Below, piece after piece: positions 45,001 to 52,810 of a stretch of 64,000 nucleotides of DNA. The stretch comes from Lewinella sp. LCG006 (GTDB lineage: Bacteria > Bacteroidota > Bacteroidia > Chitinophagales > Saprospiraceae), in the NCBI RefSeq assembly GCF_040784935.1, contig NZ_CP160680.1, forward strand, positions 3,628,501 through 3,692,500, given 5' to 3'. The notes beneath the pieces are model-generated. The model saw only the letters and a program-made list of their open reading frames with translations. It was not told the DNA's origin and did no database searches. Every line of letters starts with the position of its first letter. The first letter of the stretch is position 1. A program made the translations under genes and the position numbers.

Positions 45001-48000
45001 TGTATCTCCAATGGATCAATTACTGCCCAAGGGACTGGTGGCGACGGTACTTATGTGCTGACCTGGACAGGGCCAGAAAGCGGCAGTGCTAATATTAGCA
45101 ATGCTCCCTTCCTCATCCCTGACCTGCCTGCGGGCACTTACACCTTGTCGATCAATGATGGCAATGGTTGTGATGATGTAGAAACCGTAACCCTTTCAAC
45201 GCCGGAAGATGACCTACAGGTAAGCCTTACCCCCACGCCTGGTGATTGTAACAACAATGGTCAGATTGCAGTAGTGATCACTGGCGGCACGCCTGGCTTT
45301 ACTATTAGCTGGTCGGGCCCAAGCAGTGGCAGCGTGAATATCGGTGGACAGTTTTTGGTCATTCCTAACCTTCCTGCGGGAACTTACACCGTAACGGTGG
45401 TGAGCAATGATGGGTGTACCGAAACAACGAGCACAGTGCTGAGCAACCCTGGTGGAGTACTTACGGTAGCTGCTACACCAATCGCGGGTGTTTGTGGGCA
45501 ACCAGGATACATCTTCTTGAATATCGGTGGTGGCAACGCGCCTTATCAGGTGAGCTGGACCGGGCCATCTTCAGGAAGCCTTACGGCCAATAGTGCCAAT
45601 GTACAAATACCAGGTCTTTTGCCAGGAGGGTATACCATCACTGTCGGCAGTGGCAACTGTAACGGAGGGGTAAGTAGCCAATTGCCTGCACCGGCTCCTG
45701 ACTTGGTCGTAACAGCCACATCTACCTCCGCAACTTGTGGCGCTGGCGGCAGCATCCATGTGAGCCTTGCCAACTTCGTAGGTAGCACCACGATCAGCTG
45801 GTCTGGCCCGCAAAGTGGCACTCAGGTCATCAACGGCAGCACGATGAATATCCCGAACTTGCCTAACGGCAGTTATACCATCACTGCTACCAATGGTAGT
45901 TGTTCAGACATCACCCAGGTGACGGTCAATAATGCCAATGGAAATATTGTCGTGTACGCTACTCCTGTACATGCAGTTTGTAACCAGAACGGCAGTATCA
46001 ACGTTGGCTTCTCTGGCGGCCAAGCGCCTTACACGATTAGTTGGACGGGCCCAAGTAGTGGTAGTACCACGACCAACGGCACCAGCTTCCAGATTCCAGG
46101 GCTCAACCCTGGTACCTATACTGTGACGGTAAGCAGCGGCAACTGTAGCGGCAGTGCTACCGCCACCATCAACAATACCAACAATAACCTCAGTATTACG
46201 GCTGCTCCGCAAAACGGAACCTGCCTCACCAACCCCGGTTTTGTGCTCACCTTTAGTGGGGGCACCGCTCCGTATCTGTTGACCTGGCAAGGGCCAGTCA
46301 ATGGATTCGCCAACGTCAATAGCAATACTTACACCTTGAGCGACGTACCTACTGGCCTGTACAGCTTCATGCTGACCGATGCCAACGGCTGTACGATCTC
46401 AACCATTTCTACGGTAAGTAGCAATACCATTGATCTCAACCTGACTGCTCAGAATGGTACTTGTGGAGACAATACGGCTATTTTTGTTAATGTGACCAAT
46501 GGCACGGGGCCTTACCAGATCAGCTGGGTAGGAGAAGTGGAAGGTTTTGCAACGTCGAACAGTCCGAATTATACCATCTCCAACTTGCCAGGTAGTCCCT
46601 ACATCGTGACGGTGCAGGACGCCAATGGATGTGTTGCCTCCGATAATATCACTGTTGTCAGTGGTCCCACCGATTTTGAAGTCATACACACCGTCAGTAA
46701 CAATGGCTGTGGTGCACTGAACAACATCTGGATGGACTTCTTCAACGGGGTAGGCGACTACACGATCCAGTGGATTGGACCAAGCAGTGGCACCGCTACG
46801 ACGACCCATGATTACTACGATATTCAGAATGCACCTACGGGTATCTACATCATTATCATCACGGATGGCAATGGTTGTGTGGATGTGCAGCAGGTAGAGG
46901 TTTACAACATTTTGAATACGCTGGATGTGACCGTAGTACCACACGATGGTTCTTGTGGAGGACTTGCTACGATTGATGTTTATGTCGATGGTGGAACACC
47001 TTGGTATACCATCGCCTGGTACCGGAATCAATCACCGCAAGGAGAAATTGATATCAACTCCAACCATTATACCATCAATAATTTGGTAGCTGGAACCTAC
47101 TATGTAGTAGTCACGGACGACAATGGTTGTGACCGTACGGCTACGGTTACCGTGGCAACACCGGCCAATTTGCTACAGTTGCAAACTGCAATTGTTGGGC
47201 CTGGTTGTACGAGCCTCGGTTCGGTAGGACTCACCATGGGTGGTGGAAACGCTCCTTACTCGATTACGTGGAGTGGCCAGCAAAGTGGTTCTGCAACCAG
47301 CAATACCAATAGTTACCTGTTGGGTGGCTTAAACGGTGGGAATTATCAAATTACCGTGACGGCGGCCAGCGGTTGTACGAATACGATCAACGTCGTCGTA
47401 CCGGGAACTACACCAGGGAACCTGGTGGCTGATTTCGATTACGAAGTAGATGGCCTAAATGTCAGCTTTACCAATATGTCTAGCAATGGTTTTTACAACT
47501 GGACTTTTGGTGATGGAAACACGGATGGTGTTCGCCATCCTGATCATGCTTACGCCAACTCCGGCAGCTACCAGGTTTGTCTTACGGTAAGTGGTAACTG
47601 TGGTTCGAATACCCACTGCGAAACCATTTCGGTGACGGCGCAGAGCAATCTGGCCATCCTGGATATTGGTGAATCAGAGGGTGGCCCCAATGCCATCGTA
47701 CAGGTACCCGTGACGATCGACAATGTGCAGAACATCATCTCCCTTGCGGGAAGCATTGAGGTGATGGATGAATCGGTAGCGATCATTACGGGGGTAACCA
47801 ATGGTGTCATTGCTCCTCAGTACAACGTGTCGAACAATACTTTCAGCTACTTCAACAATACCGGCGATGGTCTTGATGTAAATAATGACGATGTACTGTT
47901 TTACTTGAAAGTGCTTTTGGTGGGTGATATTGGAGAATCTACCGTCATCAAGTTTGTACAGACACCATTGCCAATTGAAGTAGGTGTTGTCAACAATGGT

Positions 48001-49326
48001 ATACCTATGGTCGTGCCTTACACCTTGTCGATGGGCTCGGCAACGATCACTAATATGGCCGCCTTGAACGGTCAGCTATCCACTTATTGGGGCGATGGTA
48101 TCATGAATGCAGCGGTGACCATTACGGGCCCTGGCATGCAAGAAACCATGACCACAAGCGAAAGCGGCAGCTACAATTTGCCCAACCTGAGCCCAGGTAT
48201 GGCCTATACTGTAAGTGCCCAGAAGGACCTTGATGATAGCAACGGACTTTCGACCTACGCATTGTTTATCGGTCAGCGCTTCCTTCTGGGGATGAATCCT
48301 TCGCAGATTACCTCTCCTTACCAGATCATTGCGGGGGATGCCAACTGTAACGATGCCTTCACTACGCTTGACCTCTTCCTGATCCAACGCTTGATCATTG
48401 GGGCACAAGAAGCGTTTGACAACTGCCCCTCATGGGTGTTTGTCACGGAAGGGCAGACGATGCCTACGGATTTTGATGCCTACAATGTATTCCCTTACGC
48501 CTCTACCAGCACCATGATGCTGACCCAGCCGGAAACGGCCAACTTCATTGGTGTGAAGGTGGGAGACATCCTTGGTCAGGCCAACCCAAGCAACTTTGGA
48601 GGCTTGGACGATGACCGCACCAACAGCCAATTGCCGTTTACGGCAGAAAATCTGGCGGTAGCAGCGGGCGAAGAGGTGACCTTGTATTTCCGCAGTGCGG
48701 CCTTTGCGGATATCGTAAGCTACCAGTTTGGCTTGCAATTCCCAGCCAATCAGGTGGAATACCTGGAGTTTTTCCCAGCGGAAGAACAGCCTTTCCAAAC
48801 GGTAGTTATTGGTGATGGTGGTGCCGAAGAAGGTAAGTTGCGCTTGAGTTGGTTCAGCCTGGATGGGCAAGGCCATAGCGCTAGCGCAGATCAAGCCTTG
48901 TTCGCGATCAAGTTCCGTGCATTGACGGACATTGAAGACTGGAACAATATCCTGCGTCTCGACCCTGGTGCTATGCTTCCCGAAGCTTACAACAACAACG
49001 AAGAAGCCCTTGATCCTGCCATCAACTTCGGGGAAGTGGTGACGGGAACAGATGCACCCGTGGAAAGTAAATTCCGCCTGGATCAGAATACCCCTAACCC
49101 ATTCAATGGGTCAACGGTGATCAGCTTCCATTTGCCAACCGCGACGGATGTTGTCTTTGTGATCCACGATGCCTTTGGGCAGGAGGTTTACCGGGAATTC
49201 AACAGCTACGGTGCTGGCGAAAATCGTTTGCGTTTGAATCAACAAAACCTGCCAGCCGGCGTGTACTATTACACCTTGCGGGCTGGAACAGATACGGCTA
49301 CCCGTACGATGGTAGTTGTAAAATAA
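39040..49326 (+). CDS. giant T9SS-secreted surface protein with Kazal, PPC, 25 SprB, PKD, cohesin- and dockerin-like modules
   Basis: 3428 residues. Order: signal peptide; dockerin-like loops (GDINNNGIVNGIDYLYWG and DANGDGQITAADADALG, about 28-110); cohesin-like domain (about 128-278); four Kazal-like modules with the CGCNxVTYxNxC pattern (about 282-482); two prepeptidase/PPC-like domains (about 487-744); 25 SprB repeats of about 82 residues (746-2794); PKD (2796-2867); cohesin-like (2870-3007); a carboxypeptidase-regulatory-like and second dockerin-like part (3009-3137); a further cohesin-like domain (3201-3334); type-A T9SS sorting domain (3346-3428, NTPNPFNGSTVISFHL). SprB repeats form the mobile adhesins of gliding Bacteroidota. 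It is followed by a terminator, a type-B T9SS protein and PorP/SprF. Confidence 0.92.
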   Translation: MNKTTTQGFSLITLFFLLPLWLSGQMIWPGDINNNGIVNGIDYLYWGVANQNNGPARPDASTTWEEQPMGAAWATQFPGGINQAYADANGDGQITAADADALGANFNLNHGTLLPDAFQTGPLSGGEPDIYFEINSEQEVASGETGGVIMGLATELPFSAFYGITFTLNYQPGILAANDGVLIGLIADSFLNPDNSDVAAFVNNNSATGKAVITIVRTDQNNVVGGGKVARILLNFADLTVPGTPDQLNFTISNVRAIDHDMNTIMMRTGSFSFSTQGASGGCPNTVNPVCGSNGQTYLNSCYAEAAGIYNYTPGACFDDSCIDPTQINPDAVCPTVYQPVCGCNDVTYPNECAADAAGVQSTTPGPCAPSSCYDPQYIVTSAATTVNTTTGVITANCPTAGIPVCGCNGVTYANACLAEASGITVYTQGSCESACVDPFQMNLDAVCPTAYQPVCGCNNVTYSNACLADAAGVTSYTNGPCNGGSAWCSEAIPVQCGDFLPYETTVGAGNNILQYPGCTNTSFYGPDRVYVINKQSAGDLQIGLEILTPGMDLDLFLLADNCSQLTCLAKSTTSNVNTNNEGIILEDAPIGTYYIVVDGQYAQSEGTFRLEVSCGYLFCGNSVPLQCGQSYQGTNLNGHDDVSLYGCDGNVLNVENNGPEIVHTFTTTQAGPVSISLTGLSANLELFLLRSCDRGDCMEYSQNSGNNSEYINEYLPAGTYYVVVDGYNGAVSNYTLLVDCSTNSSCNLSFTDLSATSSGCGQNSGSIHIGSSGGTPNYLVTYSGPLSGSFTTSSNSCTIYYLPPGTYTITKTDAQGCTITGTVTILGGGNLSATLTPYNAVCMDQGSIGVYISNGQGPYQVYITGPTSGSVTANSNNFTINNLNAGNYTIHITDALGCSISQQVTINHTSGNFIWNYTVTPAACGGYGAIHVNTYNGEAPYNILVSGPISGGATVYANSFNLINLPGGTYQVTVEDNNWCSYTRTIVIPNGNLTMEATPNSGVCGQDGSITVNIDNGSPAYTISWTGPENGSTVTNSASYVIPNLTAGTYTINVVGSNGCSDSQIVTLSNSEGGGLTFNVIPLPGSCSQNGALWIDIYNGSPTYTISYTGPQNGVLTTSNDGLDIPNLPCGYYTLTITDMNGCSGVQTVELGGCEVIDLDLAPQNGICGQPGSLLVTLNGGSPIYTVTWTGPVSGSTTTSTNILNLPGLPAGTYTVQVVDANGCTDYAVAQVSTAESNLVINTSVSEAQCGTEGTIFVNLAGGVPPYQLNWSGPESGSQIFSTSNTAISGLMAGNYTLYVTDGNGCSATTTEEILNIGSNLDISLLGNNGICSQFGNIGVYIANGTAPYQISWNGPVSGSATSPTTVYQIQNTPAGTYNVVVTDANGCSTSGTVQIMVQNNLMANLQVYNGICGSNGSILVNVTQGNPSYTITWSGPQSGSIVVAGNQYAITGLPSGTYTVVITDSNGCSRTLTGTVTNTNGGLEISTALIYNICGQYNTIWTDIIGGTPPYTVTWQGTQNGSGTTTTQGFEIMDLPPGTYKVIVVDANGCMDMEQGIIIYPAPMNLFTVTPNNGICGETGSIQVDIDGGTAPYVLNYNGPVSGTQNYNNPGISVLNNLPGGTYTFTLTDANGCTQTQTVVLNTGTPVQIITALIYNECGQYNTIWTDIIGGTPPYTVTWQGTQNGSGTTTTQGFEIVDLPPGTYKVIVVDANGCMDMEQDIIIYPAPVNIFTATADPGVCGTDGKININVTGGTGPYSLTYTGPLSGTISVVMGLQVLSDVPNGTYTLTLTDANGCTETETVTVTSSGTPVEIVTALIYNECGQYNTIWVDIIGGTPPYTVTWQGTQNGSGTTTTQGFEIIDLPPGTYKVIVVDANGCMDMEQGIIVYPAPINIFSATSVSGTCAGPGSIVVNILDGTPNFNLTWTGPVSGSGTFGGNIYTIPNLPAGTYTLTLTDMNGCTETEVVVVSTSEDDVNLTANGTNGNCISNGSITAQGTGGDGTYVLTWTGPESGSANISNAPFLIPDLPAGTYTLSINDGNGCDDVETVTLSTPEDDLQVSLTPTPGDCNNNGQIAVVITGGTPGFTISWSGPSSGSVNIGGQFLVIPNLPAGTYTVTVVSNDGCTETTSTVLSNPGGVLTVAATPIAGVCGQPGYIFLNIGGGNAPYQVSWTGPSSGSLTANSANVQIPGLLPGGYTITVGSGNCNGGVSSQLPAPAPDLVVTATSTSATCGAGGSIHVSLANFVGSTTISWSGPQSGTQVINGSTMNIPNLPNGSYTITATNGSCSDITQVTVNNANGNIVVYATPVHAVCNQNGSINVGFSGGQAPYTISWTGPSSGSTTTNGTSFQIPGLNPGTYTVTVSSGNCSGSATATINNTNNNLSITAAPQNGTCLTNPGFVLTFSGGTAPYLLTWQGPVNGFANVNSNTYTLSDVPTGLYSFMLTDANGCTISTISTVSSNTIDLNLTAQNGTCGDNTAIFVNVTNGTGPYQISWVGEVEGFATSNSPNYTISNLPGSPYIVTVQDANGCVASDNITVVSGPTDFEVIHTVSNNGCGALNNIWMDFFNGVGDYTIQWIGPSSGTATTTHDYYDIQNAPTGIYIIIITDGNGCVDVQQVEVYNILNTLDVTVVPHDGSCGGLATIDVYVDGGTPWYTIAWYRNQSPQGEIDINSNHYTINNLVAGTYYVVVTDDNGCDRTATVTVATPANLLQLQTAIVGPGCTSLGSVGLTMGGGNAPYSITWSGQQSGSATSNTNSYLLGGLNGGNYQITVTAASGCTNTINVVVPGTTPGNLVADFDYEVDGLNVSFTNMSSNGFYNWTFGDGNTDGVRHPDHAYANSGSYQVCLTVSGNCGSNTHCETISVTAQSNLAILDIGESEGGPNAIVQVPVTIDNVQNIISLAGSIEVMDESVAIITGVTNGVIAPQYNVSNNTFSYFNNTGDGLDVNNDDVLFYLKVLLVGDIGESTVIKFVQTPLPIEVGVVNNGIPMVVPYTLSMGSATITNMAALNGQLSTYWGDGIMNAAVTITGPGMQETMTTSESGSYNLPNLSPGMAYTVSAQKDLDDSNGLSTYALFIGQRFLLGMNPSQITSPYQIIAGDANCNDAFTTLDLFLIQRLIIGAQEAFDNCPSWVFVTEGQTMPTDFDAYNVFPYASTSTMMLTQPETANFIGVKVGDILGQANPSNFGGLDDDRTNSQLPFTAENLAVAAGEEVTLYFRSAAFADIVSYQFGLQFPANQVEYLEFFPAEEQPFQTVVIGDGGAEEGKLRLSWFSLDGQGHSASADQALFAIKFRALTDIEDWNNILRLDPGAMLPEAYNNNEEALDPAINFGEVVTGTDAPVESKFRLDQNTPNPFNGSTVISFHLPTATDVVFVIHDAFGQEVYREFNSYGAGENRLRLNQQNLPAGVYYYTLRAGTDTATRTMVVVK
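43501..44720 (+). repeat. near-identical SprB modules, 492-bp period
   Basis: Modules 10, 12 and 14 of the SprB array (landmark CGQYNTIW at 43525, 44017 and 44509 in DNA) are almost identical in protein (ALIYN, IIGGTPPYTVTWQGTQNGSG, FEI.DLPPGTYKVIVVDANG), while modules 11 and 13 between them have diverged. The exact 492-base spacing shows duplication of a two-module unit. Confidence 0.85.
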
Positions 49327-49348
49327 GATTTGTTTGTTATGGACAAGT

Positions 49349-49391
49349 AATCCCTCGGCCAAGGTACTTAAGTGCCTTGCTGGGGGATTTT
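49349..49391 (+). terminator. rho-independent terminator after the giant gene
   Basis: Stem between AATCCC...AAGGTAC and GTGCCTTG...GGGGATT around the loop TTAA, ending in TTTTT. It separates the giant gene from the gene starting at 49421. Confidence 0.7.
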
Positions 49392-49420
49392 TGTTAAAGG
49401 CGTTGAAATACCCCAAAACT

Positions 49421-51370
49421 ATGAAACTACACTGTTGGTCAATATGGACTTTCAGCAAAACCCACAGAGCGATTACCTTCTTAGGATGGGTATTGGCTTT
49501 GCTCATTTGGTCACCCCTCACAGGGCAGAGTGTGCGACTGAGCTTACCAGAGGTGACCGTTGCGGATGGGGAGACGGTCACTCTACCGCTCACTGTTGCT
49601 GATTTTGACAGTATCGTCAGCTTGCAATTGTCGATCAATTGGGACACGGAGGTGGCTACTTACGTCGACTTTGAGCTTGCGGCCCTGCCCTTGTTGGCGA
49701 TTGGTGATTTTCAGGCTGATCAGGGCGAGCTTCGCCTGAGCTGGTTTGACAATGGAGGCGATGGAGAGTCATTACCCGACGGAACGGTCATTGCTCGACT
49801 GACATTTACAGCGATGGGTAACCCCGGTGATTTTACTGTTTTACCCTTTACGGGTAACCCTTTGGCCATCCAAATTTTTAAGTCTACCATGACGGTGGGG
49901 GAGTTTGACCCCGTGGCATTGGAACAGGATGCCGGTAGAATAGCCATCGCCGCTCCTTTAGGCTTCAGTATCAATAGCAGTGACGTCTCTTGCTTTGGAA
50001 CAGCAGATGGCAGTGCCAGCGTAAGTCTGGAAGTAGACCCTAACGATTACAATCTCAATTGGACTGGGCCGGACAATTTTTCGGCTACGGGTCTGAATTT
50101 GACTAATCTTAGCGGTGGTACTTATTTCCTGACCATCACCGATCAGAGTGGTGCCGTCATTTTTACTTACGAATTAACGATCGAAGAAGCTAACGCCCCG
50201 CTGGCTATCCTGGATTTGCAGATAACAGCAGCGGATTGTGATGCCCCGAGTGGCAGCCTCGGTGCTACGGCTACTGGAGGAACATCTCCTTACAGCTATG
50301 AGCTGAATGGCTTCAGCAATCCTACCGGTGTGTTTAGTGGTTTGGCTGCCGGCAATTACACGCTGATTGTTGCGGATGCTAATGATTGTAGTCTCCGCCT
50401 GGATACCATGATTGTAGCACCTGGCGCACCCGTGCTAAATTTACCGTCCTCCGTGATGCTTTGTGGAGAAAGTGTTGTACTCGCACCTGGCGCAGAGGGA
50501 AGCTACAATTGGTCGACAGGTGAAACGACGGATAGCATTGTGGTGAGTACTACGGGGATTTATTCCGTAACGGTCACCAATACGGAAGATTGCAGCGCGG
50601 AGGCGACGACCGAAGTGCTGCCGGGTATGGTGCCTGTGGGTGTACTGGAAACCGATTTTCCTGAGGTTTGCCCGGGCGATAGCCTACAGATTGTAGTCAG
50701 TGGAGGAGATGTTTTTCGCTGGCTGGAAGGCAATAGCAGTTTGAGTGCCGTGGATGTTTTCAACCCGCTGGCATTTCCGGATACTACAACCAATTATCTG
50801 GTGGAGGTAGGGAATGATTGTGGCGTTGATACTTTGGCTTTTTCTATTTTGGTGTACGAAATTTTGGCATCCGCTGGGGCGGATACCTGTATTGCACCTG
50901 GTGATGAAGCTCGCTTGATGGCCCAGGGAGGCATTTTTTATGCCTGGGAGGATAACCCGTATCCGGTCAGTGATCCGTCTATTGCCAACCCTATGGTAAG
51001 TCCGAAAGACAGCACCACTTACGGGGTAATAATCACGGATATCAATGGTTGCCAGACCTTTGACGAGGTAACAGTGCTGGTCGCCAATAACCCGGTAGAA
51101 AGCATTGTACCCTACAACCTGATTACACCCAATGGAGACGGTTTTAACGATGAACTGGATTTTGGGCCGATCACTAAATACGGCACCAATTCCTTGAAGG
51201 TCTACAACCGCTGGGGCGATCTCGTCTACCAAAAGCTCAATTATCAGAGTGACGAAGATCGGTTTGCAGGTCTTCACAAAGGTGCCCGCTTGCCTGCGGG
51301 GAATTATTTCTATGTATTGGCTTTTCGCCAGGGGGAAATCAAGCAAACCTTAACCATCGTATGGGAATGA
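49421..51370 (+). CDS. T9SS type-B secreted protein (cohesin-like, SprB-like, CHU_C C-terminal domain)
   Basis: 649 residues from ATG 49421, placed at the signal segment (WVLALLIWSPLTGQSV); a frame from 49334 would cross the terminator. The N-terminal ~140 mature residues are cohesin-like (VRLSLPEVTVADGETVTLPL, LRLSWFDNGG), similar to segments of the giant neighbour. Two SprB-like modules follow (NLNWTGPDNFSATGLNLTNL; LGATATGGTSPYSYELNGFS), then Ig-like parts. The C-terminus (YNLITPNGDGFNDELDFGPI...YKL...) is the gliding-motility-associated CHU_C domain, the type-B sorting signal. Proteins with this signal need a PorP/SprF partner; that gene starts inside this one's last codons. Confidence 0.9.
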   Translation: MKLHCWSIWTFSKTHRAITFLGWVLALLIWSPLTGQSVRLSLPEVTVADGETVTLPLTVADFDSIVSLQLSINWDTEVATYVDFELAALPLLAIGDFQADQGELRLSWFDNGGDGESLPDGTVIARLTFTAMGNPGDFTVLPFTGNPLAIQIFKSTMTVGEFDPVALEQDAGRIAIAAPLGFSINSSDVSCFGTADGSASVSLEVDPNDYNLNWTGPDNFSATGLNLTNLSGGTYFLTITDQSGAVIFTYELTIEEANAPLAILDLQITAADCDAPSGSLGATATGGTSPYSYELNGFSNPTGVFSGLAAGNYTLIVADANDCSLRLDTMIVAPGAPVLNLPSSVMLCGESVVLAPGAEGSYNWSTGETTDSIVVSTTGIYSVTVTNTEDCSAEATTEVLPGMVPVGVLETDFPEVCPGDSLQIVVSGGDVFRWLEGNSSLSAVDVFNPLAFPDTTTNYLVEVGNDCGVDTLAFSILVYEILASAGADTCIAPGDEARLMAQGGIFYAWEDNPYPVSDPSIANPMVSPKDSTTYGVIITDINGCQTFDEVTVLVANNPVESIVPYNLITPNGDGFNDELDFGPITKYGTNSLKVYNRWGDLVYQKLNYQSDEDRFAGLHKGARLPAGNYFYVLAFRQGEIKQTLTIVWE

Positions 51371-52434
51371 GAAAACATAAAACACTGCTGTCACCGGTTT
51401 TATCTCTTTTAGCTAAGCAAAAGCCTGTAGTTGGATGCGGGCTGCTTCACACCCTTGAAGTAGGGGGTAGAGGGCAGAACTTGGGACTGGGTCTGCTAGC
51501 GATAGCGCTGTTGACCATTACCAATTTGAGTGCGCAGCAATTACCGGCACGTAGTCCTTTTGCTTCCAATAATTTTATCTGGAATCCGGCAATGACTGCG
51601 GTGGAAGATTATTGGGAAGTGGGCGTTACTCACCAGCAGGAATGGGTAGGCTTTGAAGATGTCCCCGAGACTACTACCATCTATGGACAGTACCCGGTGC
51701 TCAAGGAGAACTTCAGTTTAGGAGGTTTTTTGGTACTGGACGAGATCAAGCCTATCCGCAACAATACCCTGGCGCTGACCTATGCCTATAAGCTGAAATT
51801 TGGCCCCCGGAAGCGTCGTCGTTCGGGACCAAGAACGCAGGCTCAATTGTCTTTGGGCCTGATGCTGGCGATGCAGCAGGTGTTTATCGATGGCGGCGAT
51901 TACATTGTTCGCGATGCGGGAGACCCCTTGCAACCGGTAGGGGAGTTGAATGAGTTTGTGCCAAACGTTGGGCTAGGCGTCTTTTTTGCTTCTCGCCCGA
52001 CTGGGCCGAATGACAAGAGCTTTTTCTATGCTGGCGCAGGTACCAACCAAATCTTACCTCAGGACATTACCTTCCGAGAAACCCTGCCTACGGGCAATCT
52101 GGAACGTGCCTTCCACGGCAACGCTACCATTGGTTACCGCTCAGTAGGTACCAACTTTGTTATTGAGCCTTCTTTCTGGCTGAATACTGCGGGAAAGAAC
52201 ATCAGCAACAGCCAAGTTAACCTGAACATCGAATATCCCAAAGCTTTTTGGGGCGGCTTGAGTTATAGCCTTAACCAGACATTGGCCCTTCAGCTGGGCT
52301 ACCTCTTACAAGGAGGATTTACCGATACGGATACCATCCGCCTCGGCTTGTTGGGGTCGTTTAATATGGGAGGTTTTGGGCCTGCACGCGGCTTGGGCTA
52401 TGGCTTTTATGTGGCTTATCGTACGGGGGCTTAA
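51361..52434 (+). CDS. PorP/SprF family type IX secretion membrane protein
   Basis: 357 residues, overlapping the previous gene by 10 bases. The mature part starts near QQLPARSPFASNNFIWNPAM, the PorP/SprF opening with NPA, and continues as a beta-barrel (VGVTHQQEWVGFEDVPETT, GGFLVLDEIKPIRNNTLALT, NTAGKNISNSQVNLNIEYP). It should work with the T9SS to attach or secrete the type-B protein encoded just upstream. The first ~40 residues before the hydrophobic signal (LGLGLLAIALLTITNLSAQ) are odd: their DNA contains the dispersed ~58-bp repeat seen at 3832 and 8161. No later start codon exists before the signal. Confidence 0.9.
   Translation: MGMRKHKTLLSPVLSLLAKQKPVVGCGLLHTLEVGGRGQNLGLGLLAIALLTITNLSAQQLPARSPFASNNFIWNPAMTAVEDYWEVGVTHQQEWVGFEDVPETTTIYGQYPVLKENFSLGGFLVLDEIKPIRNNTLALTYAYKLKFGPRKRRRSGPRTQAQLSLGLMLAMQQVFIDGGDYIVRDAGDPLQPVGELNEFVPNVGLGVFFASRPTGPNDKSFFYAGAGTNQILPQDITFRETLPTGNLERAFHGNATIGYRSVGTNFVIEPSFWLNTAGKNISNSQVNLNIEYPKAFWGGLSYSLNQTLALQLGYLLQGGFTDTDTIRLGLLGSFNMGGFGPARGLGYGFYVAYRTGA
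51417..51474. repeat. dispersed repeat, copy C, inside the PorP/SprF coding region
   Basis: GCAAAAGCCTGTAGTTGGAT... to GGTAGAGGG aligns with the intergenic copy at 3832-3890 over its length. It encodes part of the unusual N-terminal extension. Confidence 0.6.
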
Positions 52435-52810
52435 CGGTTGATTGTTGATGGTTTGATGGTTGGTCTTTAGGGTGGCATTGGTGTACATTCATGCATTTAA
52501 TCACCTCCGGCTCTGTGGGCCACCTCCGCCCGAGCGGAGGACATGGGCGGGCCGTGGCCCGAGCAAGTGCTAGAGGCGAAAGGTGGTGCACAAGGCGGAG
52601 TTGAATTTACAAATTTGACCTGCAAGGACGGCTCACCCCCAACCCTTGCACTTTTGGCGTAGCCATGCCGCGTAGCGATCCCTTCGGAACCTTCGGCATC
52701 CAACCTTTACACCTTTCCAACCCTTACACCCTGACACCCTTACACTTTTGGTAAAACCATACTTTTGGCATACCCACTTCCGACTTCCCACCTCCGATTT
52801 CCGACTTTCC
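52435..52810. other. low-complexity intergenic region
   Basis: 376 bases between convergent genes. It contains simple GTTGATGGTTTGATGGTT-like sequence at 52437-52465, a GC-rich part near 52500-52590 with CCGCCCGAGCGGAGG-type palindromes, repeated CCCTTACAC units (52700-52745), and tandem CTTCCGA-type repeats at 52778-52812. The last tract and the TTGATGG-like tract recur near 56800-56870. No gene recognised. Confidence 0.55.

Noticed and set aside
41275-47420. CRISPR array or tandem DNA repeat element
   Set aside because: The regular ~246-base repetition is coding: 25 SprB modules in one open frame, with divergence at the DNA level.
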